Shown one piece after another: positions 44,362-54,313 of a stretch of DNA of 64,000 bases. The translations under genes were made by a program, and so were the position numbers. Each line of letters starts with the position of its first letter. Position 1 is the stretch's first letter. The stretch spans positions 2,783,501-2,847,500 of the forward strand of contig NZ_CP087176.1 in the NCBI RefSeq assembly GCF_024748695.1, read 5' to 3'. Source of the stretch: Pseudomonas sp. B21-040. GTDB taxonomy: Bacteria; Pseudomonadota; Gammaproteobacteria; Pseudomonadales; Pseudomonadaceae. The notes under the pieces are model-generated. The model ran no database searches. It was given only the letters and a program-made list of their open reading frames with translations, and was not told where the DNA came from.

Positions 44362-45735
44362 TTATGCCACGACCTGATAACACGGCACATACGCCGCGCC
44401 GCCCGGCAGCTTCATGCGGTGCTGGGCGACGAAGGCTTTGAGCAGTTGATCCAGCGGACGCATGATCGCCGCATCGCCCCGGATCTGGTACGGCCCGTGT
44501 TGTTCGATCAGGCGGATGCCTTTGTCCTTGACGTTGCCGGCGACAATGCCGGAGAACGCGCGACGCAGGTTGGCGGCCAGTTCGTGGGCCGGCAGGGTCA
44601 GGCTCAGTTTCAGGTTGGCCATGTTTTCGTGGGTCGGGTCGAACGGGCGCTGGAAGCCTTCGTCGATTTTCAGCAGCCAGTTGAAATGGAACGCGTCATT
44701 GCGCTCGCGACGGAACTGTTTGACCGCTTTGAGCCCCTGCGTCATCTGCCGTGCGACTTCAGCCGGATCGTCGATGATGATCTCGTAATGTTTCTTCGCC
44801 GCGTCACCCAGCGTGGCGCCGACAAACGCGTCCAGTTGTTCCAGATACGGTGCGGCATGTTTCGGCCCGGTGAGAATGACCGGGAAGGGCAGGCCTTCGT
44901 TGTCCGGGTGCATCAGGATGCCGAGCAGGTACAGGAACTCTTCGGCCGTGCCTGCACCGCCGGGGAAAATGATTATGCCGTGGCCGACGCGCACGAACGC
45001 TTCCAGACGTTTTTCGATGTCCGGCAGGATCACCAGCTCATTGACGATCGGGTTCGGCGCTTCGGCGGCGATGATGCCCGGCTCGGTCAAGCCCAGATAG
45101 CGACCGCCGTGGATACGCTGTTTGGCGTGGGCGATGGTCGCGCCTTTCATCGGGCCTTTCATCACGCCGGGGCCGCAACCGGTGCAGATGTCGAGGCTGC
45201 GCAGGCCCAGTTCGTGGCCGACTTTCTTGGTGTATTTGTATTCTTCGGTGTTGATCGAGTGGCCGCCCCAGCAGACCACGATCTTCGGCTCGACGCCGGG
45301 GCGCAGGGTGCGGGCGTTGCGCAACAGATGGAACACGTAGTCGCTGATGCCCTGGGAAGTGCTCAGGTCGATGCGCTGGCTGTCGAGTTCGTTTTCGGTG
45401 TAGACGATGTCACGCAGGGCGCTGAAGAGCATTTCGCGGGTGCTGGCGATCATTTCGCCGTCGACGAAGGCGTCGGCCGGGGCATTCAACAGTTCCAGGC
45501 GTACGCCGCGGTCCTGCTGGTGGATGCGGATTTCAAAATCCTTGTAGGCTTCGAGGATGGTCTTGGCGTTGTCGACATGGGCGCCGGTATTGAGGATGGC
45601 CAGGGCGCACTGGCGGAAAATGTTGTAGGTGCTGCCGGAACCGGCTTCGCTCAGTTGTTGGACTTCGCGTTGGGAGAGGGTTTCCAGGCTACCTTTTGGG
45701 CTGACCGAGGCGTTGATTACTTGTCGTTGGGTCAT
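44362..45735 (-). CDS. ppnN: Pyrimidine/purine nucleotide 5'-monophosphate nucleosidase
   Basis: This 457-residue LOG-family enzyme (E. coli PpnN/YgdH, 454 residues) splits nucleoside monophosphates to base and ribose-5-phosphate. PpnN is stimulated by (p)ppGpp. The LOG signature is PGGAGTAEEFLYLLG near residue 265; WGGHSI and the CTGCGPGVMKGPMKGA segment line the nucleotide site. A DUF3412-like C-terminal domain is present. The ATG follows AAGGATCTTTGA. Confidence 0.92.
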   Translation of the reverse strand: MTQRQVINASVSPKGSLETLSQREVQQLSEAGSGSTYNIFRQCALAILNTGAHVDNAKTILEAYKDFEIRIHQQDRGVRLELLNAPADAFVDGEMIASTREMLFSALRDIVYTENELDSQRIDLSTSQGISDYVFHLLRNARTLRPGVEPKIVVCWGGHSINTEEYKYTKKVGHELGLRSLDICTGCGPGVMKGPMKGATIAHAKQRIHGGRYLGLTEPGIIAAEAPNPIVNELVILPDIEKRLEAFVRVGHGIIIFPGGAGTAEEFLYLLGILMHPDNEGLPFPVILTGPKHAAPYLEQLDAFVGATLGDAAKKHYEIIIDDPAEVARQMTQGLKAVKQFRRERNDAFHFNWLLKIDEGFQRPFDPTHENMANLKLSLTLPAHELAANLRRAFSGIVAGNVKDKGIRLIEQHGPYQIRGDAAIMRPLDQLLKAFVAQHRMKLPGGAAYVPCYQVVA

Positions 45736-45951
45736 TCAAAGATCCTTAAAACGATGTCATTCACTGAACGGCGGGAATGGCATCTGAATAGTGTGTATCC
45801 ATGGATGAAGATGGCACGAACCGAGCTGTATCGCCATGTTCCCCGTTTGACGATGAAAAGATGAAAAGGAGCCCCAGCATAGCTAAATCCCGCGCAGAGG
45901 CGATAATGCGCCGCAGTCTTTTTGTTCATGCCCCCAAGGAACCCTGTCGCG

Positions 45952-46482
45952 ATGTTCGAAATCCAGCCGAAGAATGCCCAAACCTATCGACAACAGACGC
46001 GACGCAGTACGGTGATAATTGCCCTGATTTTCCTGGCGCTGGCGATGGGGCTGTCCACGGCCGCGGTGGCGTTGTTCGGTGAACCCGGTGGCGACAACCT
46101 GCGATTTAACGTCGGCGGCGTTTTCGTCGCGGTGCTGCTGATAGTGGCGCTGATGCGCGGCAAACTCTGGAGCCAGCCATGGATGGCCGCGGCGGTCTAC
46201 GGCTGGCAGCTCAAGCGCAGCCTGATGAGCGTGACCAACATCATGCATCAGGTCACCGCAGCGGTGGCAACCGGTGATCCAGTGGCCATGAAACTGCTGC
46301 GTTTCTACCACCTGGGTTTGCACCAGATGCATGAGTTGGACGGCAACTCCAGCGACCACGGCCAGTTGACTCGTGAGATGGATGAGCACAAGGCGCGCAT
46401 GCAAGCATTGGGCATCGATACCGAACAAACCCGCCTGGATCCGGCCTGGCTTGAGGCGGTGAAACAGTCCGGCAAGTCATGA
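45952..46482 (+). CDS. DUF3087 family membrane protein
   Basis: This 176-residue protein has two membrane helices (VIIALIFLALAMGLSTAAVA and GGVFVAVLLIVALM) and a cytoplasmic C-terminal helical part with KLLRFYHLGLHQMHELDGNSS-type sequence typical of DUF3087. The ATG at 45952 follows AAGGAACCCTGTCGCG. Function unknown. Confidence 0.82.
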   Translation: MFEIQPKNAQTYRQQTRRSTVIIALIFLALAMGLSTAAVALFGEPGGDNLRFNVGGVFVAVLLIVALMRGKLWSQPWMAAAVYGWQLKRSLMSVTNIMHQVTAAVATGDPVAMKLLRFYHLGLHQMHELDGNSSDHGQLTREMDEHKARMQALGIDTEQTRLDPAWLEAVKQSGKS

Positions 46483-46596
46483 CCTCAGGGCGGATTCCCG
46501 CCACAAACCCCGTCACGCGGTCAGTAAATCACCTATCGTGTTGTTGCGATGGGCGAACAGGAAAAGTCGCCTTGTCATCACCAGTCAGGGATTGTC

Positions 46597-48201
46597 ATGG
46601 GGTACTCGTCCATTAAAGATCCGATTGAAAGCCCCCAGCCCGCCACGCCCGGGGCGCCCGGTCAGCTCGAGTCACGGCTCAAGGTCCGATACGCGGTGGT
46701 GCTGCTCGTGGCGGTGTGCCTGTCGATGACGGCGATTGTGATCTGGGAAGCCTGGACCTCGCGCCAATACCACCTGCATGACAAAGAAGTGGCGATGTCC
46801 AACCTGGCCCAGACTCTGGCGTCGCAGGCGCAGTCGTCGATCAAACAGGCCGATACGCTGCTCTTTGCCTTGGTAGACCGCCTCGAACACGAAGGCATCG
46901 ACGCGCAGCAATTGCCCAGGTTGCAGCGATTGCTCAGCGCCGAGCGTGATGAGCTGAAGCAACTTCATGGCCTGTTTGTCTATGACGAACACGGGAACTG
47001 GATCGCCAATTCCAATGGTGCGGAAGGGACCAATGCCAATAATTCCGACCGTGAATATTTCATCTTCCATCGTGATCATCCTGACCGTGGCCCGCACATC
47101 GGTCGGTCGATAAAAAGTCGCTCGAGCGGTGAATGGATCATGACCGTCTCTCGCCGGGTCAATCATGCCGATGGCCGGTTCGCCGGTGTGGCCCTGGCGA
47201 CGATTTATCTCAGTCATTTCCTGGACCTGTACGACAACATCGACATGGGCAACAACGGGGTCATCAACCTGATTGCCGATGACGCCAGCATCATTGTTCG
47301 CCGGCCATTCAATGAGGCCGACATTGGCAGCAGTGTCGCCAAGGGGCCGCTGTTTACCGAGTTGTTACCCAAAAGCGATGCCGGCACCGCGACGGTCAAG
47401 TCTTCTGTGGATGGAGTCGAACGGGTGACGGGGTATCGCCGTGTCGACGGCTATCCACTGATCATCTTCGCCGCGCTGGACAAGAAGGAAGTGCTGGCCG
47501 GCTGGCGTGGCGAGACAGCGCTCAGCGCCGGGATCATGTTGTCGCTGCTGGCATTTCTGGGCGCGCTCGGTTACCGCCTCATTCGCTTCATGAAGCAGCA
47601 ACATCATGTCCAGAGTGTCTTGCTCGATGCGCGGGAGAAGCTCATCGAGGTCAATCGCAGCCTTGAGTTGCTGGCTCTTGAGGACGCATTGACCGGGCTG
47701 TCCAACCGGCGTCAGTTCGACGTGTTTATCCTCGCGGAAATGGGCCGTGCCCGGCGCACGCTGACCCCACTGGCGCTGCAGATGATCGACGTTGATCACT
47801 TCAAGAGTTTCAACGACCGCTACGGCCATGTCGCCGGCGATGAGTGTTTGCGCAGGGTCAGCGCGATCATCAAGGACAATATCAAGCGTCCCGGTGACCT
47901 TGCGGCTCGTTATGGCGGTGAGGAGTTCACGGTGGTGCTGCCGGGTACTGACTATGTAGGCGCGTTTCTGGTGGCCGAAAAAATACGCCTCGCGGTCCTG
48001 AGCGCGGGCATCGAGCACAGCGAAGGCGTCGAGGGCCGGATAACGGTCAGCATTGGTGTGTGTGCCTTCAACCCGGCTTCACAAGATCAGCCCGACGATT
48101 TGGTCAGCGCCGCGGACAAGGCGCTGTATGTGGCCAAGGCCAGCGGGCGGAACATGAGCGTGATTGCCGACGGCGTTCAGACAAACCGGTCACTGCCCTG
48201 A
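46597..48201 (+). CDS. Membrane diguanylate cyclase with periplasmic Cache sensor
   Basis: This 534-residue protein makes cyclic di-GMP. A first membrane helix (about 25-45) is followed by a periplasmic dCache-type sensor of about 250 residues with YDEHGNWIANSNG and a second helix near 315-335. A C-terminal GGDEF domain has the active-site motif RYGGEEFTVVLPG. The ATG at 46597 follows AGGGATTGTC. The ligand is unknown. Its 3' end overlaps the convergent LysR gene by 25 bases. Confidence 0.87.
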   Translation: MGYSSIKDPIESPQPATPGAPGQLESRLKVRYAVVLLVAVCLSMTAIVIWEAWTSRQYHLHDKEVAMSNLAQTLASQAQSSIKQADTLLFALVDRLEHEGIDAQQLPRLQRLLSAERDELKQLHGLFVYDEHGNWIANSNGAEGTNANNSDREYFIFHRDHPDRGPHIGRSIKSRSSGEWIMTVSRRVNHADGRFAGVALATIYLSHFLDLYDNIDMGNNGVINLIADDASIIVRRPFNEADIGSSVAKGPLFTELLPKSDAGTATVKSSVDGVERVTGYRRVDGYPLIIFAALDKKEVLAGWRGETALSAGIMLSLLAFLGALGYRLIRFMKQQHHVQSVLLDAREKLIEVNRSLELLALEDALTGLSNRRQFDVFILAEMGRARRTLTPLALQMIDVDHFKSFNDRYGHVAGDECLRRVSAIIKDNIKRPGDLAARYGGEEFTVVLPGTDYVGAFLVAEKIRLAVLSAGIEHSEGVEGRITVSIGVCAFNPASQDQPDDLVSAADKALYVAKASGRNMSVIADGVQTNRSLP

Positions 48202-49094
48202 ACGAGCTGGGTGCAAAGGTACGACTGCTTGAGTTTTTCCAGCCACCAGCCCAATGCACGACCGTCATGATCGCCACGCCAGCCGGCATACAGAATGTTT
48301 GGCTCGCGCGGGTCAGCCATCAGCTTCTCAATCAGCGTGCCGTTTTTCAGTAGCGAGCCCACCCGATGCCGGGGTAACCAGCCGACGCCCAGGCCATCGC
48401 ATTGAGCAAGAATTTTGGCACGCATGGTCGGCACGGCCAAAACCGGTTGGCCGCCAGACACACCGTAGGTGCTGCCTTCGGTGCCCCGGGACGAATCGGC
48501 CACCACAATCGCCCGATGTTGCGCCACCATCGCCCGTGAAATCGGCTCCTTGGCCTTGGCCAGCGGGTGTTTGGGCGACACCGCGAACACCCACTCCATT
48601 TCCCCCAGTTGCATCCAGCGCAAGGTCGGGATTGTCGGTGGTTCGTTAGTGGCGCCAATGATCAAGTCGGCGCGGCCTTCGCGCAGGGCTTCCCAGACAC
48701 CTTTGAGCACTTCCTGGGTGATGCGCAGCGGCACGCCGGACGCCAGCGCATCGAACTCGTGGATCACCGGAATCAGGGTTTCGAATTCGAGCAGTTCGTC
48801 GGTGACAATCCACAGCCGGCTTTCCCAGCCGTTGGCCACTTGCTGGACCCGTTGGGTCAGCCGGGACACGTCCTGCATCAACCGCGCTGCCTCGTTTACC
48901 AATAATTCGCCGGCCGGGGTGAGCTGCAAGCGATAACGACGGCGATCGAAAAGCAGCGCGTCGAAGCGCTCCTCCAATTGCCTCGCGGCGTAGGACACGG
49001 TCGATGGTGCCTTGCCCAGGTGAGCGGCGGCCCGCGACAGGCTGCCGGTCTCGCGGATGGCTTGGAGCAATGTCAGGTCTTCAAGCGACAACAT
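48177..49094 (-). CDS. LysR-family transcriptional regulator
   Basis: This 305-residue LysR-type regulator has a helix-turn-helix (LSRAAAHLGKAPSTVSYAARQL). The effector domain is of the type with WVFAVSPKHPLAKAKEPIS. The ATG follows GAGGATTGAATCC. Target not clear: the upstream neighbour DUF2784 gene is on the same strand, not divergent. It overlaps the diguanylate cyclase gene tail-to-tail. Confidence 0.82.
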   Translation of the reverse strand: MLSLEDLTLLQAIRETGSLSRAAAHLGKAPSTVSYAARQLEERFDALLFDRRRYRLQLTPAGELLVNEAARLMQDVSRLTQRVQQVANGWESRLWIVTDELLEFETLIPVIHEFDALASGVPLRITQEVLKGVWEALREGRADLIIGATNEPPTIPTLRWMQLGEMEWVFAVSPKHPLAKAKEPISRAMVAQHRAIVVADSSRGTEGSTYGVSGGQPVLAVPTMRAKILAQCDGLGVGWLPRHRVGSLLKNGTLIEKLMADPREPNILYAGWRGDHDGRALGWWLEKLKQSYLCTQLVQGSDRFV

Positions 49095-49117
49095 GGATTC
49101 AATCCTCGGCGTTTGTT

Positions 49118-49492
49118 TCAGGCGGCCCGGCGCAGTTTCCAGCGCCGGATCAGCCGAAGATAAACCAGCACGTTGATCGCCAGCACCACGCTACCCAGCG
49201 CCAGTTGAAGGGTGGGCGTCAGGCCGGCCGGGTAAATCACCGGCCACACGTAGTGTTCGATAAAACCGCCGCCGTAACCGGCTTGCCCGGCCGCCTGGCG
49301 CATCAGGTTTTCCCATTGAGTCAGCGGGCAGGTCAGGTGCATGACTTCTACCGTCACGCCCCACGCCGCGGCGGGCAGGTGCGCCCAGATCAACGGCCGC
49401 CATTTGAGCACCAGCAAGCCGCCGAACAGGACGAACAGAATGAACAGCAAATGAAGCAGCAGCAGCCCATCGGCGGCGATCCGGTACAGCAT
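49118..49492 (-). CDS. DUF2784 family membrane protein
   Basis: This 124-residue protein has three or four membrane helices. The block VEVMHLTCPLTQWENLMRQ followed by FIEHYVWPVIYP is diagnostic of DUF2784. Function unknown. It starts after AGGGAGTCGAC and is 23 bases before the LysR gene, so they may share a transcript. Confidence 0.85.
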   Translation of the reverse strand: MLYRIAADGLLLLHLLFILFVLFGGLLVLKWRPLIWAHLPAAAWGVTVEVMHLTCPLTQWENLMRQAAGQAGYGGGFIEHYVWPVIYPAGLTPTLQLALGSVVLAINVLVYLRLIRRWKLRRAA

Positions 49493-49566
49493 GTCGACTC
49501 CCTGACCCGTTATGCGAATGGCTCCATGGTACTCGGGCGCTGGCGGCTGCTCTATGGGGAGTGTGC

Positions 49567-50499
49567 TCAGCGAAAATCAGCGAATTCGGCGCGCATCCTG
49601 CCGTTGTGTTTGGCTCGATAGAGCAACTTGTCGACCTGCTCGATGAACGCCAGTGCGTTCGCCTGCAGCGGGGCGACGGTGGTGCCGACACCCAGGCTCA
49701 CGGTCAACAGTGGCGCCACCGGGGAATATTCATGGGCAATGTGCTGCTGACGAATCAGGTGCAGGCATTTGCGCGCCACGAGCCTTGCCGATTCAGCATC
49801 GGTTTCCGGGAGTAGCCAGACAAATTCTTCACCGCCGATCCGGGCGATGAAATCACGCGGTCGATTGGCGGCCTGGGACAACGTCTGGGCGACCTGGCGC
49901 AAGCATTCATCACCCTTGATGTGGCCGTAGTGGTCGTTGAATTGCTTGAAGTAGTCGATGTCCAGGATCAGCAACGAAAGCGGCAGGCCTGTGCGCTGGG
50001 CATGGCCCCATTCGCGCGCCATCACCGTATCGAACATGCGTCGGTTGGCGATGCCGGTGAGGCCGTCCTGGAAGGAATACTCTTCGAGTTGCTTTTGCAG
50101 TCGGCTCAAGTGCTCCTCGGTTTTCTTGCGTTCGCTGATGTCGAACATGAAGCCCACCAGTGCCTCGACTTCTCCGTCCTTGCGCACCACGTGCACCACG
50201 TCGCGTATCCACACGTAGTCGCCGCTTTGCGTCAGCGCCCGATAATCCGCCTCATGATCGACCCCGGCCCGTGATTGCGAGACACAGAACTCCACCACGT
50301 AATCGCGATCATCCGGGTGCATGCGCTCGACCCAATCATTGACCGTCACCCAACTGTCCTGCTTCCAACCCAGCAGCGCCTCGATCTGAGGGCCGATATA
50401 GCTGAACGTCATGGTGTTCCAGTCGATTCGCCAGGGGATCGCATTGGTCGACTCAAGCAGGGTTTTATAGACGGCACTGGCGGGTTCGAGTGAGCTCAT
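49567..50499 (-). CDS. PAS-GGDEF diguanylate cyclase
   Basis: This soluble 310-residue protein has an N-terminal PAS domain (about 10-125, with IGPQIEALLGW, HPDDRDYV and a PAC motif FMFDISERKKTEE). A GGDEF domain (about 140-305) has active-site RIGGEEFVWLLP. It should synthesise cyclic di-GMP in response to a signal sensed by PAS. The ribosome-binding site is weak. Confidence 0.87.
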   Translation of the reverse strand: MSSLEPASAVYKTLLESTNAIPWRIDWNTMTFSYIGPQIEALLGWKQDSWVTVNDWVERMHPDDRDYVVEFCVSQSRAGVDHEADYRALTQSGDYVWIRDVVHVVRKDGEVEALVGFMFDISERKKTEEHLSRLQKQLEEYSFQDGLTGIANRRMFDTVMAREWGHAQRTGLPLSLLILDIDYFKQFNDHYGHIKGDECLRQVAQTLSQAANRPRDFIARIGGEEFVWLLPETDAESARLVARKCLHLIRQQHIAHEYSPVAPLLTVSLGVGTTVAPLQANALAFIEQVDKLLYRAKHNGRMRAEFADFR

Positions 50500-50685
50500 G
50501 AAGGGCCTGGTCTCTGGGGAATATTCAGCGCCATCATGTTGCTACTATCGAGGCGAAGCAAGCGCCAAGCCGATGAATGGAACACCTTCGCTGCACACGC
50601 TCACCGCGCAAATGCGCAAGATTGTTCAAGCCTTCGGGCGCGGCGGCTGGCACAGTCTCAGGTCTTTCACCGGTTGTAGGGCGTT

Positions 50686-51387
50686 ATGTCGAATTTACTC
50701 ATGCCACGCAGTGCGTTTCTTCGTGGTGCCGCGGCGATCATGCCGCTGTCCCTGGCCACCGCGCCTTGGGGGTTGCTGGCCGGGTCCATGGCCATCGAGG
50801 CCAATCTCACGCCGCTGCAAGGCCAGGGCTTGTCGAGCATTGTGTTTGCCGGTGCCGCGCAACTGGTCGCCATCGGCATGCTCAAGGGTGGCGCCGGGAT
50901 CTTTTCGATATTGCTGACCACTTTATTGCTGACTTCTCAACATTTGCTGTACGGCATGAGCATGCGTTCGGTGATTTCCCCGTTGCCGGGGCGTTGGCGG
51001 GTAGGGCTGGGCTTTTTACTGACTGACGAACTGTTCGCCTTGACCAGTCAGCACGACAAGCAGCAATTCAATCGCTGGTACGCGTTGGGGGTAGGGCTGA
51101 CGTTTTACATCGCCTGGAACCTGTTCACGCTTGCGGGCATCGTGCTGGGCAGCAGCATTCCGGGGCTGGAGCATTTGGGCCTCGACTTCTCCATCGCCGC
51201 CACCTTCATCGCCTTGATCACGCCGGTGGTGCGCAATGTGCCAACCGTGGTGTGTGTCGCGGTGTCGCTGTTCTGTTCGGTGTTGTTCAGCTACTGGCAA
51301 TGGGGCTCGGCGCTGGTGCTGTCGGGATTGGCAGGCATGACCGCCGGTTTTATCTGCAACAAACTCTACGTGGGACGCACAGCATGA
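50686..51387 (+). CDS. azlC: AzlC-type branched-chain amino acid exporter, large subunit
   Basis: This 233-residue inner-membrane protein of the AzlC/YgaZ family has about eight helices. Typical blocks are PLSLATAPWGLLAGSMA and SSIVFAGAAQLVAIGML, then LLLTSQHLLYGMSM. AzlCD-type pairs (YgaZH) export valine or methionine. The ATG follows TAGGGCGTT, and its stop overlaps azlD (ATGA). Confidence 0.87.
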   Translation: MSNLLMPRSAFLRGAAAIMPLSLATAPWGLLAGSMAIEANLTPLQGQGLSSIVFAGAAQLVAIGMLKGGAGIFSILLTTLLLTSQHLLYGMSMRSVISPLPGRWRVGLGFLLTDELFALTSQHDKQQFNRWYALGVGLTFYIAWNLFTLAGIVLGSSIPGLEHLGLDFSIAATFIALITPVVRNVPTVVCVAVSLFCSVLFSYWQWGSALVLSGLAGMTAGFICNKLYVGRTA

Positions 51388-51698
51388 TCGTTTGGGCGGT
51401 AATTTTCGGAATGGGCGTGCTGGTGTTTCTCAACCGCTACGTGTTTCTTGAACCCCGGCTGCCGGTGCGGTTGAGCAGCAATGCCCGGCAGTTCCTCGGT
51501 TTTGCAGTGCCGGGCATGTTGACCGCGATCTGCGGGCCCATCGTGTTCATGCCTGACAAACAGCTGAACCTGCAATGGGACAACCCGTACCTGATCAGTT
51601 CGCTGGTGGCGGTGGGGTTGGTGCTTTACACCCGTAATACCTTGCTCAGCATGCTCCTGAGCATGGGGTTTTTCTTTTTGCTGCGCTGGTGGCTCTGA
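51384..51698 (+). CDS. azlD: AzlD-type branched-chain amino acid exporter, small subunit
   Basis: This 104-residue protein has four helices and the AzlD pattern (MGVLVFLNRYVFLE, LGFAVPGMLTAI). The start overlaps the azlC stop by 4 bases, so both subunits are coupled. Confidence 0.85.
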   Translation: MIVWAVIFGMGVLVFLNRYVFLEPRLPVRLSSNARQFLGFAVPGMLTAICGPIVFMPDKQLNLQWDNPYLISSLVAVGLVLYTRNTLLSMLLSMGFFFLLRWWL

Positions 51699-51757
51699 AT
51701 CGAACGTCCGAATTTGTTCTACGCTTAATGAATCCCTTCACAGGAAGAGAGGTGCGC

Positions 51758-51910
51758 ATGGCTAACGATCAAAAAAGTCCGGATTTTGAAGATGAAGATG
51801 AACCCTCGGAGGAAGAGATCAAGCGTCAGGAACGTTCGCGGCAGGACTGGAAACATGATGACAGTCGTGAGCTGTCGGACCGCGATGAAGAGCGTCCGCT
51901 TAAGCCCTGA
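51758..51910 (+). CDS. Small, highly charged acidic protein
   Basis: The ATG at 51758 follows AAGAGAGGTGCGC and gives 50 residues, more than half of them Asp, Glu, Lys or Arg (DFEDEDEPSEEEIKRQERSR). It is likely disordered. The function is unknown. A possible promoter (TTGTTCTACGCTTAAT) lies just upstream. Confidence 0.65.
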   Translation: MANDQKSPDFEDEDEPSEEEIKRQERSRQDWKHDDSRELSDRDEERPLKP

Positions 51911-51938
51911 CTGATCCCTCCAAGACACGCCTAACCTT

Positions 51939-52069
51939 GTAGCAGCTGGCGAAGCCTGCGTCCGGCTGCGTAGCAGTCGTAAAATCTGACGCCGCGGTGT
52001 TTCAGAAAATCCGTGCATTCAGGATTGACGACTGCTACGCAGCCGGACGCAGGCTACGCCAGCTGCTAC
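51939..52069. repeat. GTAGCAGCTG palindromic repeat, copy 4
   Basis: The arms GTAGCAGCTGGCGAAGCCTGCGTCCGGCTGCG-like (left) and GCAGCCGGACGCAGGC plus GCCAGCTGCTAC (right) are nearly perfect complements around GTAGCAGTCGT/ACGACTGCTAC inner arms. Confidence 0.87.
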
Positions 52070-52087
52070 GGATTGTGCCTGGATGAA

Positions 52088-52591
52088 TCACACCGCCTCG
52101 TTCCAGCGTATGTGCGTGATGCCCAGTTGCTGAGCCATCAAGCGAGCCGTTTCAAGGGTGGCGTGTGCCGCGATCTTTCGTTCGGACTGTGGATAGGCAT
52201 GGGCGGAGGCCGAATGAATCGCGTCCACGAAAGAAGGAGGCCCGTAGGCCTCTACTACTGAGAGTGCAACGCTGTGCGGTTCGTTCAGCTCTTCTGCTGA
52301 GCGGGACCGGGGATCATTTCAAAGGTCTTCCAGACACGGAAAATCCGGGTGGGAAGCCCGATAGCCCAAGGCCTTGTCGATCCATGCATTCAGCTCGTTG
52401 ACCATGACCGGCGGTTGGCCGGCGTAGTTCGAGAGGGTTGAACGCAGTATGTCGTCGATATTGGGGGTAGAGCGCAGGTTTCGGGTCTGTATGTATTGCC
52501 CGATAAAGCAGTCAAGTTGATAGCGTTCCGTCATCGACAGGTACACACACTCCAGGCTGCTGACTTGATTGATTACAAGATCGTCGCGCAA
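52088..52591 (-). pseudogene. Gene interrupted by one in-frame TGA
   Basis: The minus-strand frame from 52591 reads 90 codons, ending CLEDL, meets TGA at 52319-52321, and continues in the same frame for 76 more codons to a TGA at 52088-52090. The second part has no early start codon but clearly protein-like sequence: SAEELNEPHSVALSVVEAYG, then ETARLMAQQLGITHIRWNEAV in pieces. Together they read as one protein of about 167 residues. A stop substitution, a sequencing error or recoding could explain it. The start is uncertain: TTG at 52591, or ATG at 52534. No family is recognised. Confidence 0.6.
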
Positions 52592-52865
52592 CTTAGTTCT
52601 CTGCAGGCTTGTTGATATTTAAGGATTTCCTTCTTTGTTGACTGTTTGGTCAACTGGGCGGTGCCACGGGAAACGCGGCGCGCATCCTAGCTTTAGTGTT
52701 TCTAAATGTATGTATGGCGAATGGATTGTCAGACAAGCGGTAATTGGGACAATAAGGCATACAACGGGAAGTGTTTCTAATATGAAACAGTCTGTGTAAC
52801 GTTTATGCCGGGCATAGGTTTAGTTAAAACTTGCCTATATAGACAAACCTGCTTGGGCGGTCAGT

Positions 52866-53546
52866 TTAAATAAGCTTATTAATCAATGAACAACCTTGAT
52901 TCCTGACATCCCCGACAGCTTTGTCGACCCTGTACCACTCAAACGTTTCGCTAGGTTCACCCTGTAAAAGCACCATCTGCTCGGCACGTTCCCTGGGTGT
53001 GGCCGGATCGAGCCATTCCCGTGCCAGCTCTGGGGACAACACCACCGGTCGCCGGTCATGTATGTCGAGCATGCCGCCCGCGCTGTCCGCCGTGATGATG
53101 ACAAAACCGTCGTCGCTGCGCGGCTTGTTGCCAGCGCCGGGAAACTGACCAATGGCCGCGCAGCAAATCGGCGCGCAATCGCGTCGGCGAATCAACCATG
53201 GCAATCGCGTCGAATCCCCGGCATCGACCCATTCAAACCAGTTGTCGATCGGCACAATCGCCCGGTGTGGCCAGATTGCGCGGAAGAACGGCCCGTGAGC
53301 GACTTTCTCAACCCGCGCGTTGATTGGCGCCGCGCGATCTTTTGCCCAGTGCGGCCGCCATCCCCAGCGCACCGGATCGGCGTGCAATCCGTCAGGCTCA
53401 AGGTGCAGCAGGGCGAGTTGGGTGGTGGGCGCCGCGTTATAGCGCGCCAAGGGTTCGTTCCCGACGTGATTGATCATCGCGTCGGGAATACTCAGCACGG
53501 CGACAAAATCATGAATGCCACGGTATTGCGACAGTCGTCCACACAT
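52866..53546 (-). CDS. yedK: SRAP-domain abasic-site protein (YedK/HMCES family)
   Basis: This 226-residue protein shields abasic sites in single-stranded DNA by covalent attachment through Cys2. Key residues match E. coli YedK: Cys2 after the initiator Met, Asn76 in INARVEK, Glu105 in NWFEWVD and His163 in DIHDRRPVVL. The ATG follows AGGGTCAGCCG. No LexA box was identified upstream in the visible sequence. Confidence 0.92.
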   Translation of the reverse strand: MCGRLSQYRGIHDFVAVLSIPDAMINHVGNEPLARYNAAPTTQLALLHLEPDGLHADPVRWGWRPHWAKDRAAPINARVEKVAHGPFFRAIWPHRAIVPIDNWFEWVDAGDSTRLPWLIRRRDCAPICCAAIGQFPGAGNKPRSDDGFVIITADSAGGMLDIHDRRPVVLSPELAREWLDPATPRERAEQMVLLQGEPSETFEWYRVDKAVGDVRNQGCSLINKLI

Positions 53547-53596
53547 CGGCTGACCCTGCGGTTGGAAAGCACTGGCGGGAATGCTCAGCTTAGCCT

Positions 53597-54310
<714 letters not shown>

Positions 54311-54313
54311 GGC

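Noticed and set aside
44344..45864. 506-codon plus-strand open frame
   Set aside because: It is antisense to ppnN, which has strong family motifs. The composition is that of a shadow frame.
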